A stretch of 64,000 nt of DNA from Candidatus Kaistella beijingensis. GTDB lineage: Bacteria; Bacteroidota; Bacteroidia; Flavobacteriales; Weeksellaceae. Of the stretch, positions 40,715-50,767 are shown piece by piece. The DNA lies in NCBI RefSeq assembly GCF_020084865.1, contig NZ_CP071953.1:1612001-1676000 (forward strand), in the 5' to 3' direction. The first letter of the stretch is position 1; every line of letters starts with the position of its first letter. A program made the position numbers and the translations under genes. The notes below the pieces were generated by a model. It worked only from the letters and a program-made list of their open reading frames with translations, had not been told where the DNA came from and did not search any database.

Positions 40715-43255
40715 TTATAACGACTGGTTCATGAGGAAGTGTGTTTTCCAACCTGATGGTTCAGTTCCCATTAACGTTTTATCGAATCCATAAGCAAAAT
40801 CGAATCCAATTAAACCAAAGGCACCCATGTAAACTCTTACGCCAAATCCTGCTGAACGTTTCAATTGGAATGGATTATACTTGCCGAAAGAATTCCAAGC
40901 ATTACCACCTTCCAGGAAGGTGAGCGCAAATATTTTTGCGGTTTGGTTTAATGAAATCGGGTATCGTAACTCAGCAGCAAAACGGTTGTAGATGGTTGCA
41001 CCTCCATAAGGAGTAACATCATTCAAATCTCCACCGGTTGAGGAAGCGTTTTCATAACCTCTTAGAGGTACCAATTCGCGACCATCATATCTTCCACCCA
41101 TTAATCCGGTTCCGCCCACGTAAAATCTCTCAAAAGGTGGCGCTCCCAATTCTTTGTTATATCCGTTGAGGAAACCCATTTCTGCAGAAGTTCTTAAAAC
41201 CATTTTTCCCACTACGGTGTTGTAAATATCGCCTTTTAATTTTACTTTATAAAATTCAAGCCATTTATACTTTTCAACCGCAGTCATCGTGCTGTAATTT
41301 TTGTCGCTGAAAAGTGAATAAGGTGGTGTAAATTTTACAGATGCCTCAATATTGGACCCCTGTGTCGGGAATATAGGATCAAGACCTGCTGAATTCCTGC
41401 TTAAGCCAATATTAAAGCTGAAGTTTTTCGCTGAACCATTGTATTCTGTTGTATTTCCAAATTGGAACGGATAGTTTTGGAAATCATAACTTTGATATTG
41501 AATACCGGTGTAAAGCGAAAAATAATCATCCGGCCATCTCAATAATCTGTTTAATCCTACACTTGCTGAGAAAATGTTTAATTTCTGTTTTGTTCCGTAT
41601 TGGTCATCATAACGTACCAACGATTGATTTACCCCAACTGAAAGCGCAGTGGGTCTTGTTCCGAATAACCATGGCTCAGTAAATGAGATTCCATAATTTT
41701 GAAAATACTGTCCAGCTTGCGCCTGAATGGAAAGTGTTTGCCCGTCTCCTTGTGGTACCGGCTTGAAATCTTTAAACTTCAAGAAGTTTTTTAAGGAGAA
41801 ATTATTAAAGGTTAAACCAAGTGTCCCGATAAATGAACCACCACCGTAACCAGCCTGCAACTGAACTTGTGATGAGCCTTTCTCAACGAGCGTCCAGTGA
41901 ATATCTACTGTGTTGTCTTGTGGATTAGGGGTTACCTGTTGCCCAACTTGTTGTGGATCAAAAAACTGCATACCTGCCAAATCGAAATAGGTTCTCTTGA
42001 TGTCGCTTTTTGCAAATAAACTTCCCGGTTTTGTACGGAGTGAACGGAGAATTACGTGGTCATGCGTTGTGGTATTTCCACTCCAAGTTACGCGGTTCCA
42101 GGTTGCCTTTTCACCTTCGCTGATTCTGATTTCAAGATTAATGGAGTCACCCACAACCGATTTTTCAATCGGCGTAACATTCGAGAAAAGGTATCCGTTG
42201 TTCATGTAGATGGACTTGATATCGGAATCGTCTTCCTTGCCTCCATCTTCACCCACTTTTTTATTGAATCCTACCGCATCATAAATATCTCCTGTTTTGT
42301 AGCCTAAAATTTTTTGCAAATAATCCGTCGAAAAAGCAGTGTTTCCAAGGAAATTGATATCTCCGATGTAGTATTTTTTTCCTTCAGAAAGCTTTACATT
42401 AATTTCATAGTCATTTTTAGGATTTCTCCAAACTGAATCTGAAACAATTTTGGCATCACGGAAACCCAAAGAGCGGTAGTAGCTAATTAAGTTATTTTTA
42501 TCCTCATCATATTTTTCCTGGATGAATTTGGAAGGCTTCATAATTGCGCCAACTCCGATCAGTCTTCGTTGTTTGGTATCCTTGAAACCTTTTTTCCTCA
42601 ATTTTCTATCGGACACATTATCATTTCCTTCAAATTCGATATGGCTGATTTTTATCCTTTTGCCCCTGTCTACGTTAATTGTCCAATCTACAAGGTTTGG
42701 ATCCTGCGCGTTTACTTTATCCTGAATAGTAATTTTGGCATCCGCAAAGCCTTTTTTTACGTATTCTTTTGGAATGTTGGTCTTTAGAGTGGAGACAAGA
42801 TTTTGGGTAATTTTGGTTCCGGGTTTAAGCTTATTGTCTTTTGCGAGTTTCTCGCTTTTTGATTTGCCAATGCCTTTCCCGGTGAACTTAACTTCGCCTA
42901 AATCTTTTAAATCCTGCAGATTAAATCTCAGCACAATTTGATCTCCTTCGATGCTTTGAACATAAACCTCAACTTCTGAAAAAGATTGTGTTTCCCAAAG
43001 TTTCTTAATCGCGTTACTGATTTTTTGTCCCGGAATTTCTACACTTTCATTCTTGGAAAGCCCAGTAAATCTTAAGATTTGTGCAGGGGTATATTTTTTT
43101 ACGCCATCTACCACAATATCTTTCAGGATATAGGTTCCTGTTTCGTTTTGTGCATAAACAGGGTTATTGTCCTGATTTTTTTGCTCCGGGGTGATTTGAC
43201 CATAGAAATGTGCCGAAGCCACAAACATGATGATGGGTAAGAATTTAAACTTCAT
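40715..43255 (-). CDS. bamA: Outer-membrane assembly factor BamA
   Basis: 846 residues. Signal peptide (1-19, HFYG), a short linker, five POTRA-type repeats (~45-440, e.g. ILRFTGLSKNESVEIPGQKI, GEVKFTGKGIGKSKS), then an Omp85 16-strand barrel (~460-846). The barrel ends in TGLMGGRYDGRELVPLRGYENAS, carrying a lid-loop RGY motif, and a C-terminal strand. It inserts beta-barrel proteins in the outer membrane. It is placed between uppS and two Skp chaperones. Confidence 0.95.
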   Translation of the reverse strand: MKFKFLPIIMFVASAHFYGQITPEQKNQDNNPVYAQNETGTYILKDIVVDGVKKYTPAQILRFTGLSKNESVEIPGQKISNAIKKLWETQSFSEVEVYVQSIEGDQIVLRFNLQDLKDLGEVKFTGKGIGKSKSEKLAKDNKLKPGTKITQNLVSTLKTNIPKEYVKKGFADAKITIQDKVNAQDPNLVDWTINVDRGKRIKISHIEFEGNDNVSDRKLRKKGFKDTKQRRLIGVGAIMKPSKFIQEKYDEDKNNLISYYRSLGFRDAKIVSDSVWRNPKNDYEINVKLSEGKKYYIGDINFLGNTAFSTDYLQKILGYKTGDIYDAVGFNKKVGEDGGKEDDSDIKSIYMNNGYLFSNVTPIEKSVVGDSINLEIRISEGEKATWNRVTWSGNTTTHDHVILRSLRTKPGSLFAKSDIKRTYFDLAGMQFFDPQQVGQQVTPNPQDNTVDIHWTLVEKGSSQVQLQAGYGGGSFIGTLGLTFNNFSLKNFLKFKDFKPVPQGDGQTLSIQAQAGQYFQNYGISFTEPWLFGTRPTALSVGVNQSLVRYDDQYGTKQKLNIFSASVGLNRLLRWPDDYFSLYTGIQYQSYDFQNYPFQFGNTTEYNGSAKNFSFNIGLSRNSAGLDPIFPTQGSNIEASVKFTPPYSLFSDKNYSTMTAVEKYKWLEFYKVKLKGDIYNTVVGKMVLRTSAEMGFLNGYNKELGAPPFERFYVGGTGLMGGRYDGRELVPLRGYENASSTGGDLNDVTPYGGATIYNRFAAELRYPISLNQTAKIFALTFLEGGNAWNSFGKYNPFQLKRSAGFGVRVYMGAFGLIGFDFAYGFDKTLMGTEPSGWKTHFLMNQSL

Positions 43256-43287
43256 TTTTTATCTTGCTAACTTTTCTTTTATATTTT

Positions 43288-44031
43288 TTAGTCCAGCTGT
43301 TCGCTGGTTTTACCGAATCTCCTTTCTTTGTTCTGATAATCGTAAATGCAACGGAAAAAATCTTCTTTACCGAAATCTGGCCACAAGATGTCTAGGAACT
43401 GTAGCTCTGCATAAGCGATCTGCCACAACAAGAAATTGCTGATTCTTACTTCTCCACTTGTTCGCACCAATAAATCTACTGGAGGAATATCTTTGGTATA
43501 AAGATGATTTTCGAAAACTTTTTCATCAATATCCTCGATTTCCAGTTCGCCGTTTTTTACTTCTGAACTTATTTTCTTTACCGCATTAAGAATTTCGTTT
43601 TGCGAACCATAACTTAAAGCAAGTATTAAATTTCCTCTTTTGTTGTTTTTGGTAATATCCACCAGATGCAGCATTTGATCACGCACCAATTCAGGAAGCT
43701 TATCCAGATCGCCTATTACGTGCATGCGCAAACCTTTGGTAAAAATTTCTTCCGCCTCCAATAACATTGTTTCGGAAATAAGCGTCATCAAAGTAGTTAC
43801 CTCATCCTGTGGACGGTTCCAGTTTTCCGAAGAAAAAGTGTAGAGCGTTAAATAGGGGATGTGGATTTCGTTGCAGGCATTAACCGCATTTCGTACTGCT
43901 TGAATGGCGTGTTTGTGCCCGAAAGTTCTTGTTTCGCCTCGGGATTTTGCCCACCTTCCGTTACCATCCATAATAATGGCGACATGTTTCGGCAAATTTT
44001 CCCGGCTTATTTTTTCTTTATACGACTGCAT
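43288..44031 (-). CDS. uppS: Isoprenyl (undecaprenyl) diphosphate synthase
   Basis: 247 residues from ATG 44031; a GTG at 44043 would add four residues and overlap the upstream gene. It condenses farnesyl-PP with isopentenyl-PP in cis to make the C55 carrier for cell-wall and polysaccharide synthesis. Motifs: HVAIIMDGNGRWAKSRG (catalytic D), TLYTFSSENWNRP, LALSYGSQNEIL, VDLLVRTSGEVRISNFLLWQIAYAELQF, LWPDF. One base separates its start from the DUF6089 stop. Confidence 0.95.
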   Translation of the reverse strand: MQSYKEKISRENLPKHVAIIMDGNGRWAKSRGETRTFGHKHAIQAVRNAVNACNEIHIPYLTLYTFSSENWNRPQDEVTTLMTLISETMLLEAEEIFTKGLRMHVIGDLDKLPELVRDQMLHLVDITKNNKRGNLILALSYGSQNEILNAVKKISSEVKNGELEIEDIDEKVFENHLYTKDIPPVDLLVRTSGEVRISNFLLWQIAYAELQFLDILWPDFGKEDFFRCIYDYQNKERRFGKTSEQLD

Positions 44032-44032
44032 T

Positions 44033-44929
44033 TTACTGTTCACAATAACAAGGTGGTCTTCCGAATGAGTAACTTAATCCCAAAGAAACGGTATTGACCC
44101 AATCTTTTGAATTGATGTTGCCGATTTGGCGGTTTTTTAGGATTTCGGCTGCTCTGGCTTCTGCAATTTCTTTGTATGGACTCTCTTGGAGCAAAGATTT
44201 TGTGGTTCCTGATACAACGATATCTTTATTAAAGGTTTCCTTCACGTTCTTCGTATCAATAACACTGTAATCTATAGAATCTGAGAAAGTAGGCCTGAAC
44301 ATGAATTCGCCAAATAGCGCCCAGTTATAATTAAATTTATATTTCAACCCTATCCCAAACGGAATAGCCATCGTAAGTTTTTTTCCCGATGAAGTATATG
44401 AGGCCGTTGTTGTAAAGTCTGAAGAATTGTTTGGAGCGATCGCGTTTCCTCCTGCGTCTCTGCGAAAATCGTTTTCAATAGTCATTTGCGGCGTATTCAC
44501 CAGTAAGCCGCCGAAACCTCCGAATACATAAGGACTGAGCAAACTCTTCTGTTCATCATTCACCGGAAAGAAATTGTATTCAAAAATCAAATCGGCCTCA
44601 ATTACAGAATTGGTTCCCCATAGTTTTCGGTCCCTTCTGTATTTTTCTTTGGCCAAAGCATCAATAAACTGAATGTTGCTGTAACCAATATTTAACCTAA
44701 CGGTTTGATAAGGATTAAAATTCATTCGGTACAATACCGCCCCATAAATAGGAATCCCATAATCGGCCAAATTACTGAGAACTGGCTTCTGAAAAATATA
44801 ATTGGTTCTTCCAATATCTCCCACCAAGTTACTAGTTCCCAACTGAACACCAATCTCATGCCGTTGCCCTTTGAGAGACGCGGATATTAAAATCACGATG
44901 AAGCAGCTGTAAACCAGTTTTTTTAGCAT
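44033..44929 (-). CDS. DUF6089 outer-membrane-like protein
   Basis: 298 residues from ATG 44929 (MLKKLVYSCF), with a signal peptide ending ASLKG. A predicted eight-stranded-barrel-like beta protein: HEIGVQLGTSNLVGDIGRTNY, VRLNIGYSNIQF, YEFNFFPV-like alternating strands and a terminal VSLGLSYSFG. Bacteroidota keep it next to uppS and bamA. Function unknown; an outer-membrane barrel linked to envelope assembly is likely. An ATG at 44959 lies five bases after a -7 box and is less likely. Confidence 0.88.
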   Translation of the reverse strand: MLKKLVYSCFIVILISASLKGQRHEIGVQLGTSNLVGDIGRTNYIFQKPVLSNLADYGIPIYGAVLYRMNFNPYQTVRLNIGYSNIQFIDALAKEKYRRDRKLWGTNSVIEADLIFEYNFFPVNDEQKSLLSPYVFGGFGGLLVNTPQMTIENDFRRDAGGNAIAPNNSSDFTTTASYTSSGKKLTMAIPFGIGLKYKFNYNWALFGEFMFRPTFSDSIDYSVIDTKNVKETFNKDIVVSGTTKSLLQESPYKEIAEARAAEILKNRQIGNINSKDWVNTVSLGLSYSFGRPPCYCEQ

Positions 44930-44964
44930 TAGAGAATGCACATCAATTTTCATAAACAATTTTG

Positions 44965-44972
44965 CAAATATA
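44965..44972 (-). promoter_or_regulatory. -7 box (TATATTTG) of the DUF6089-uppS-bamA operon
   Basis: Minus-strand TATATTTG, 35 bases before the chosen ATG. No clear -33 TTG. Confidence 0.5.
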
Positions 44973-45083
44973 AAACTTTTTTAGCTTAAGGAAATTCTTA
45001 ATTTTTAGTTAAATAACCTCAAAAAGACATAATTTTTTGAATTAAAAACGCCAAAAAATTCCTTTTATGATATTACTAAATCA

Positions 45084-45110
45084 AAAACCCTCCGTTGAGA
45101 GGGTTTTGTT
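45084..45110 (-). terminator. Terminator of the polysaccharide operon
   Basis: AAAACCCTC pairs perfectly with GAGGGTTTT around CCGTTGA-type loop, with T-run on the minus strand. It starts one base after the wzc stop. Confidence 0.85.
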
Positions 45111-47606
45111 TTATTTCCTTCCAAAGATTTTACGGATTTTGTTTCGGATCTTGATTAGGGTCGGCTCCTGATAATTTTTGTCCTCATCAAAATAGCCGTA
45201 ACCATAACCGTAGCCGTAACCATAACCGTAACCGTAGCCGTAACCCTGCTTCACCTGATAATCATTGTAAACCAGTCCAAGATTTTTTATTTCCTGATTG
45301 TGGTATTTCTCTGTAATCATTTTAAGCATGTACTTCTCAGTATATTCATGTCGCACAACATAAATACTTGCATCCGCATACTTCATCAGTTCAAAGGGAT
45401 CTGCAACCAATCCAACCGGTGGTGAATCAATGATGATGAAATCGTAATAGTTTTTTAAATCTTCGATAAACTTGATGTTACGGTCGCTCATCAAAAGTTC
45501 AGATGGGTTTGGGGGAATTGGCCCAGAAGTAGCAACATGTAAATTTGGGATTTTGGTCTGGTTGATGATTTTTTCCATCTCTACCTCGCCTGTAAGGTAA
45601 TTGGAGATGCCGAACTTGTTATCAATCTTGAAATCTCCAAAAATTTTAGGTTTCCTTAAATCCATTCCCAACAGGATCGTTTTTTTTCCACTTAATCCTA
45701 AAACTGAAGCGATATTGATAGAGACATAAGTTTTACCTTCACCGCCCACTGAAGAGGTAAGCAAAATCACTTTAGATTTTTGATCTTCTTTATGAAGGAA
45801 TCTTAAATTGGCTCTAATTCCTCTAAACGCCTCCGAAATTGAAGATCTTGGCTGTTCCAGAACAGTTAGATTGTTGTCGTGGGAATTCTTACCGATCACT
45901 CCCAAAAGTGGGATTCGCGTGGCTTGAAGCAATTCTTTGATGTTACGTATTCTGTTGTCCATGGCTTCAGTAACCCCTAAAAATAGTAATGGCAACAACA
46001 ATAGTCCTCCAATGATAGAATATTTTGTTGCTTCAACATCGGGAGCAATTGGGCCTTGTCCTAAATTTTTGGCGGGATCGATTACGGTGATGTCTGATTT
46101 ATTGGTCGCTACACGTATCTGAGTTTCGTTCTGTTTGGTTAGCAAGCTGTTATACGTAGCTTCAATCATGCTATAGCCTCTTTCTGCATCCAAATATCGC
46201 CGTTCTTTTTCCGGAAAAGTCACTAAATCTACATTGGCTCCTGCGATATCTCTTTCGATCTGCGCCAATTGGTTAAGGTAGGTGCTGTAATAATTTCGCA
46301 TGGAGCCGTTTGAGTTTCCTCGGGCTTCATTTATCAGCCGGTTGATTTCCCGCATCGGTTCGGAATTGGGCGTGTAAATGAGAGCCATTTCTCGTCTTTT
46401 CGCATACAGCGCCTTAAGTTCTGAAATTGTGGCGGTAAACATTCCATCTTCGATTCCTGCCGCATTGGTACTGATGAGCCGGTCCAAATTTTGTGAAGCA
46501 AGGGTATTTCGGATATTGTTGAGTGAGTTGATTCTTGTTATAAGTTCAGCTTTTCTTGCTTCAAGATCTTTGATTCTTGTAATGGCTTTTTCATCACGAT
46601 CTTTGATGTCGTACAATCCTTCGGAAACTTTCATTTGATTTAGGATCGTAGCACTGGAATCTAATTTTTTTCTAATTTTCGCCAAGTTCTCCAGCAAATA
46701 CTTTTCGGTATTTTTATCAACGGTGTTGCGGTCAACAAGCCTTTTTTTCTGAAGTTCATCTACGGAGGTGTTTAGGAAATTTACCGTTCCATTGAGGTTG
46801 TACCCTTTTTTATTGATGATCATGATGGAATTAATCTCCTTGTCGAACTCCACATTAATTGTACTTACCAACGAGTTTACCATGTCGTTCACCGTTACAA
46901 GCTTCACAATAATATTGTCAAATTTTATGGAACTTGGCTGTTCATTTTTAATAATTCTGAACTTTAAATTAGGAGAAACGTACCATTGGTTAATGGAAAC
47001 AATTCTGTTAACCGGACGGTTGAAATGTGGGATTGTGGAAAATCCTTCCTTTTCGTATGAGTAGACCGACGATGATTCTCCTTTTTCAGGCAAGCTTACC
47101 TCATAACGATCTCCACCTTTTGGAATCAAAGTTATGGGATAATTTACCTGTTGCGGATAGGATTTATCGATTTCTACAAAAACCGGAGAATCATACTTAT
47201 CCAAATAAGTTTCCTTGATGAGCCCTTTTGTGGAATAGTTCACATAAAGATCAAGAGCTTTTACCAAATATTCGTTATGGGAGCGTGAAAGCAACATTTT
47301 TTTCAGATATACCCCATCCTGATTACCGTTTTGTCCCCAAATGAAATTGATTGACTGATTTGGCGTGAAATAACTTGCCGTATTATTGGAGATACTTAAT
47401 GATAGATTGGACGCATAAATTCTTTGTGCATAATACTTACTGTAGACATAGGAGATTCTGTATCCCAATGCAGCCATCAAAACAAACCAATACCAGTTTC
47501 TGATCACTCTTCGGATGAAATGCTCAAAATCAAAAAAAGCAAAGGAGCCAATTTTTTCCGGTTGAACCGCCGTGGTTTTTCCTGAAGTTTCTTTTCCCGG
47601 AATCAT
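45111..47606 (-). CDS. Wzc-type tyrosine autokinase / chain-length regulator
   Basis: 831 residues. Periplasmic Wzz-like part between two membrane helices (~37-55 and ~540-560), with a long coiled coil (~290-480), then a cytoplasmic kinase (BY-kinase): Walker A SSVGGEGKTYVSINIA (~618), Walker A' LLGMDLRKPK, Walker B DFIIIDSPP (~728). The C-terminus has a Y-G alternating run of about 20 residues (~785-805) ahead of a basic end. Autophosphorylation of such tails governs polymer assembly. It partners with Wza at 47608, two bases upstream. Confidence 0.93.
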   Translation of the reverse strand: MIPGKETSGKTTAVQPEKIGSFAFFDFEHFIRRVIRNWYWFVLMAALGYRISYVYSKYYAQRIYASNLSLSISNNTASYFTPNQSINFIWGQNGNQDGVYLKKMLLSRSHNEYLVKALDLYVNYSTKGLIKETYLDKYDSPVFVEIDKSYPQQVNYPITLIPKGGDRYEVSLPEKGESSSVYSYEKEGFSTIPHFNRPVNRIVSINQWYVSPNLKFRIIKNEQPSSIKFDNIIVKLVTVNDMVNSLVSTINVEFDKEINSIMIINKKGYNLNGTVNFLNTSVDELQKKRLVDRNTVDKNTEKYLLENLAKIRKKLDSSATILNQMKVSEGLYDIKDRDEKAITRIKDLEARKAELITRINSLNNIRNTLASQNLDRLISTNAAGIEDGMFTATISELKALYAKRREMALIYTPNSEPMREINRLINEARGNSNGSMRNYYSTYLNQLAQIERDIAGANVDLVTFPEKERRYLDAERGYSMIEATYNSLLTKQNETQIRVATNKSDITVIDPAKNLGQGPIAPDVEATKYSIIGGLLLLPLLFLGVTEAMDNRIRNIKELLQATRIPLLGVIGKNSHDNNLTVLEQPRSSISEAFRGIRANLRFLHKEDQKSKVILLTSSVGGEGKTYVSINIASVLGLSGKKTILLGMDLRKPKIFGDFKIDNKFGISNYLTGEVEMEKIINQTKIPNLHVATSGPIPPNPSELLMSDRNIKFIEDLKNYYDFIIIDSPPVGLVADPFELMKYADASIYVVRHEYTEKYMLKMITEKYHNQEIKNLGLVYNDYQVKQGYGYGYGYGYGYGYGYGYFDEDKNYQEPTLIKIRNKIRKIFGRK
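45189..45250 (-). repeat. Six-base tandem repeat coding (Tyr-Gly)n
   Basis: Nine or ten units of the type TACGGT/TATGGT in the wzc tail, with near-perfect codon repetition; the plus strand reads GTAGCCGTAACCATAACC. Confidence 0.8.
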
Positions 47607-47607
47607 C

Positions 47608-48471
47608 TTAAAATCTTGTTAAAATTAAGTAAATAGACATTGCCGTAGTGAGCAACGAAACTCCCGTAGTAAGCGTACTGATTGGATCTTTTCCGAAACC
47701 ATTCAAGTTTTTAGCTCTTGTATTCAGATATATTTCATCACCATTCTGCACCCAATAATAGGGGGAATTCATTACATCTTCTCGGGTTAAATCAACTTTT
47801 GCTATCTTGATACCTTCCGGTAATTTGCGGTGAATAACTACATTCTTCCTGTCGATGGTTCTGTTGAGTCCGCCATTAATCGCAATAACCTCACTTAGAT
47901 TCAGTGTGTTTTTATGAGCCACTTTTTCGCCACTAATTCCCACAGTTTCAACATCACCGATGATGTAGTAAGTAATACCATCAGTATTAAGGCGCACTTC
48001 TGATTTTCCTTCAACAAAATTTTCGTTGACTCTCTGTTGGATGTCTTGCGTAATATCTTCTATCGTTCTACCTTCAGCTTTGATATACCCAATCCCAAAA
48101 ATGTTTATTTCCCCCTTCGAATCAACTTTTAAACCATTAAAGTAGATGTTTACATTACCACCTTGTCCTAATCCACCAGTAGTGCTTATTGCTCCTCCCA
48201 AACCCACTCCTACACCTGTAGAACCTGTTCCAGCCTGTGAATTTAAGGCTGAATAGAACTGTGCTGCATCTCCTTTTGGCGTAGTAACAATGTTTAAAGT
48301 AAGCATGTCGTTTTTTGTAACTCTATAAATGGGAATATTATAGGGAATTAAACCTTCATCATTAATAACCAAACTTTCATTAGGCTGCATGTAGCGTACA
48401 TCTTTTGTGGTGATGCACGAAGTAAACAGTATAGATATTAGAAGAAATAAAATGGGTTTAAGTTTTTTCAT
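47608..48471 (-). CDS. Wza-type polysaccharide export lipoprotein
   Basis: 287 residues. Lipoprotein signal ending LFTSC. A polysaccharide-export (Poly_export) domain with SLBB-like repeats (~40-130 and ~150-250), e.g. YRVTKNDMLTLNIVT, FGIGYIKAEGRTIEDITQDIQ, YYIIGDVETVGISGEKV, LNLSEVIAINGGL. A glycine/threonine-rich stretch at ~75-105 lies in the first domain. A C-terminal hydrophobic segment (LTTGVSLLTTAMSIYLI) may span the outer membrane. It forms the outer-membrane channel working with Wzc. Confidence 0.92.
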   Translation of the reverse strand: MKKLKPILFLLISILFTSCITTKDVRYMQPNESLVINDEGLIPYNIPIYRVTKNDMLTLNIVTTPKGDAAQFYSALNSQAGTGSTGVGVGLGGAISTTGGLGQGGNVNIYFNGLKVDSKGEINIFGIGYIKAEGRTIEDITQDIQQRVNENFVEGKSEVRLNTDGITYYIIGDVETVGISGEKVAHKNTLNLSEVIAINGGLNRTIDRKNVVIHRKLPEGIKIAKVDLTREDVMNSPYYWVQNGDEIYLNTRAKNLNGFGKDPISTLTTGVSLLTTAMSIYLILTRF

Positions 48472-48510
48472 CAGTATGTATGTAGGTTTGCAAAAATAAT
48501 AAATAATAAA

Positions 48511-49623
48511 TTAGCTTTCTCTGAGCTTTAGTAGGAATTTTGGGATGTAGGCTCCTATAAAACCTAGTACGATAATGATCAGAAGTAGAAGATTCACATT
48601 GATATGCCTGAAAAAATAAGCTACTGCAACAATAAAAAGGTAGTACATAATTATATAAACTGTGGATCTACGGTGCGACAAACCCAAGTCTAATAATGAA
48701 TGGTGTATATGGTTTTTATCCGCGGTAAAAGGCGAGCTACCGTTGAAAAGACGTACAAGTATTACGTTCAGCGTGTCCACAATTGGTAATATGAGTATGG
48801 CCATTGCAATAGAGGGCGCCGCTTGCAGATAGTAACGGGGAACGCCCGGTAATTTTTTGTCGATAAAGATGTCGATGAAGCAAATTGCGGTAAAAGCCAA
48901 TAAAAATCCCAAAATCATCGAGCCGGTATCTCCCATGAAAATTTTGCTGCTTCTGGAATTAGAAAGGTTATAATACAGAAATCCCGTAACCGAGCCAATA
49001 ATAACCGCCGAAAGCACAACCAACGGATAATTATATTCGCCGAGCCTAAAATAACTTATTCCGAACAGCGCACTGCAGATGATGGAGTAACCTCCCGCCA
49101 AACCATCAATCCCATCAATCAGATTAAATGCATTGATCAAAATAATAAAGGTAAAAATGCTTATGGCAACACTAAAAAAATAGTTGAGTTCGTAAATACC
49201 GAACAAACCAAAAAAACTTCTGATCCTCACATCCGAACCGATTACCATTAAAGCTGAAACCACAATTTGTGCGAAAAGTTTCTTGTAGGCACGCATTACC
49301 ACGATATCGTCCATAACACCGATATAAAGCAGTATCACGAGTGACGCGAATAAAAATTTGTAAATTTCAAATAGCTCGAAAGCGAAAACAGATGCGCATA
49401 CTGCCAAAGAATAAAAAATTGCAATGCCGCCCAGATTGGGGATTTTCCTCAAATGTGAGCTTCTTGTTCCCGGCTCGTCCATCAGATTTTTTCTCCGAGA
49501 AATTTTCACGATGGTGGGGATAGAAAAAAAAGTCAGCAGGAATGAAAAAACCATTCCCAAAGTCAACTTAACCCAAAAAAGAGGGAGCCCAATATGTTCC
49601 AAAAATTCTTTAATTAAATCCAT
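48511..49623 (-). CDS. WecA/TagO/MraY-family sugar-1-phosphate transferase
   Basis: 370 residues with about ten helices. Motifs of the PNPT family: RKNLMDEPGTRSSH (~43), DDIVVM (~107), NAFNLIDGIDGLAGG (~161, catalytic D), MGDTGSM (~229) and NHIHHSLLDLG (~297). It likely moves GlcNAc-1-P (or a related sugar) from UDP onto undecaprenyl phosphate, initiating polymer synthesis. Its ATG abuts the stop of the EpsG-like gene. Confidence 0.92.
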   Translation of the reverse strand: MDLIKEFLEHIGLPLFWVKLTLGMVFSFLLTFFSIPTIVKISRRKNLMDEPGTRSSHLRKIPNLGGIAIFYSLAVCASVFAFELFEIYKFLFASLVILLYIGVMDDIVVMRAYKKLFAQIVVSALMVIGSDVRIRSFFGLFGIYELNYFFSVAISIFTFIILINAFNLIDGIDGLAGGYSIICSALFGISYFRLGEYNYPLVVLSAVIIGSVTGFLYYNLSNSRSSKIFMGDTGSMILGFLLAFTAICFIDIFIDKKLPGVPRYYLQAAPSIAMAILILPIVDTLNVILVRLFNGSSPFTADKNHIHHSLLDLGLSHRRSTVYIIMYYLFIVAVAYFFRHINVNLLLLIIIVLGFIGAYIPKFLLKLRES

Positions 49624-50754
49624 TTACCAAAGTGCATTATTGTATCTGTCCGACGTAAATCCTCCGCGATAGCCATTTCCTTTACTAAAATAGAAAAACA
49701 TCGCCACAAAATAACTCATAAATCCAACATATAAAATTTGTTTTGTACGGTCGCGTACTGCATAAACCAAATTTGGCATACAAAACATCGTCACAAAAAA
49801 CATGTAGGCACCGGGAAGACGCACCGCAAAAATCTCATTGGAACGGAAAAGATAAAACAAAGCCATCCCGAAAACAGCTAAATTACGCATATATTCGTAC
49901 CACCAAACTTCTTCGCAACCATCTTTATCATATCGAATTAAGATGGCGATAAAAATTAATTTTACAATATCGTTCAAACCGGTCTCCACTTGGGTTCCGT
50001 AGTATCGGTCATCGAGATATCCTGTATAGGCGCCCGAAATATCGGCAGGAGTCATCGAACTGAAAAGATTGCCACCCAGTCGATATAATTCAAAAGGAGA
50101 TGCAAGAAGGGACAGAATAAGCACCCAAAAAATGCGCGTTTTATTCATCGGTATCTTTACGATCCAGTACGCCGGCAAAAATATGATTGCCGTTTTATGG
50201 AATCCCAAAGCGATATACATGCAAAGCAGAAACATTAACAGGTTTCTTTCCTTGATATATTTGAAGGAGGCCACACAGATTGCAATTCCGATTCCCTGTC
50301 GCATCTGCCCCGAATCTTCAAAGAACATAATGGGCATGAAGTAAAAAAGCAACGCTAAAGTTGGAAAAGCAACATTTTTGTAAATGGCTGTAAATTTTAG
50401 ACTTACCGCAATCACCGCCATCACGAAAGTGACCATGTAAAACGGCAAACCGAAATCGAAAATTATTTTGTTTAGGAGGACGAAGATCCACTCAATCTCT
50501 ACGGTATTGGGACGAAAAACAGCCTTATCCCAAACATCCCCATAATTTACGTAAATAGAAAAATCCCGGAAGAGCATTTTGTAAACTGGATAATCTGCCC
50601 CAACATTAATTCGAAATCCTACTGCAATGACCACCAAAATTCCTGCAATCCAAACAAAGACGCTCTGTTTACGTTCCAACCGAAAAATCTCGTAGTAACT
50701 CGCAAATGAGAGAAAGATGAATATAACAATAAATATCGGATGTAAAATATGCAT
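49624..50754 (-). CDS. EpsG-like polysaccharide polymerase (Wzy-type)
   Basis: 376 residues from ATG 50754 (MHILHPIFIVIF); an ATG at 50802 would overlap the upstream gene and is rejected. EpsG family, about ten helices: GFRINVGADYPVYKMLFRD (~55), FYFMPIMFFEDSGQMRQGIGIAI (the RQ motif, ~150), GFHKTAIIF. EpsG-type proteins polymerise repeat units. It is the only polymerase candidate in the cluster. Confidence 0.85.
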   Translation of the reverse strand: MHILHPIFIVIFIFLSFASYYEIFRLERKQSVFVWIAGILVVIAVGFRINVGADYPVYKMLFRDFSIYVNYGDVWDKAVFRPNTVEIEWIFVLLNKIIFDFGLPFYMVTFVMAVIAVSLKFTAIYKNVAFPTLALLFYFMPIMFFEDSGQMRQGIGIAICVASFKYIKERNLLMFLLCMYIALGFHKTAIIFLPAYWIVKIPMNKTRIFWVLILSLLASPFELYRLGGNLFSSMTPADISGAYTGYLDDRYYGTQVETGLNDIVKLIFIAILIRYDKDGCEEVWWYEYMRNLAVFGMALFYLFRSNEIFAVRLPGAYMFFVTMFCMPNLVYAVRDRTKQILYVGFMSYFVAMFFYFSKGNGYRGGFTSDRYNNALW

Positions 50755-50767
50755 CAATAATTGTGTT

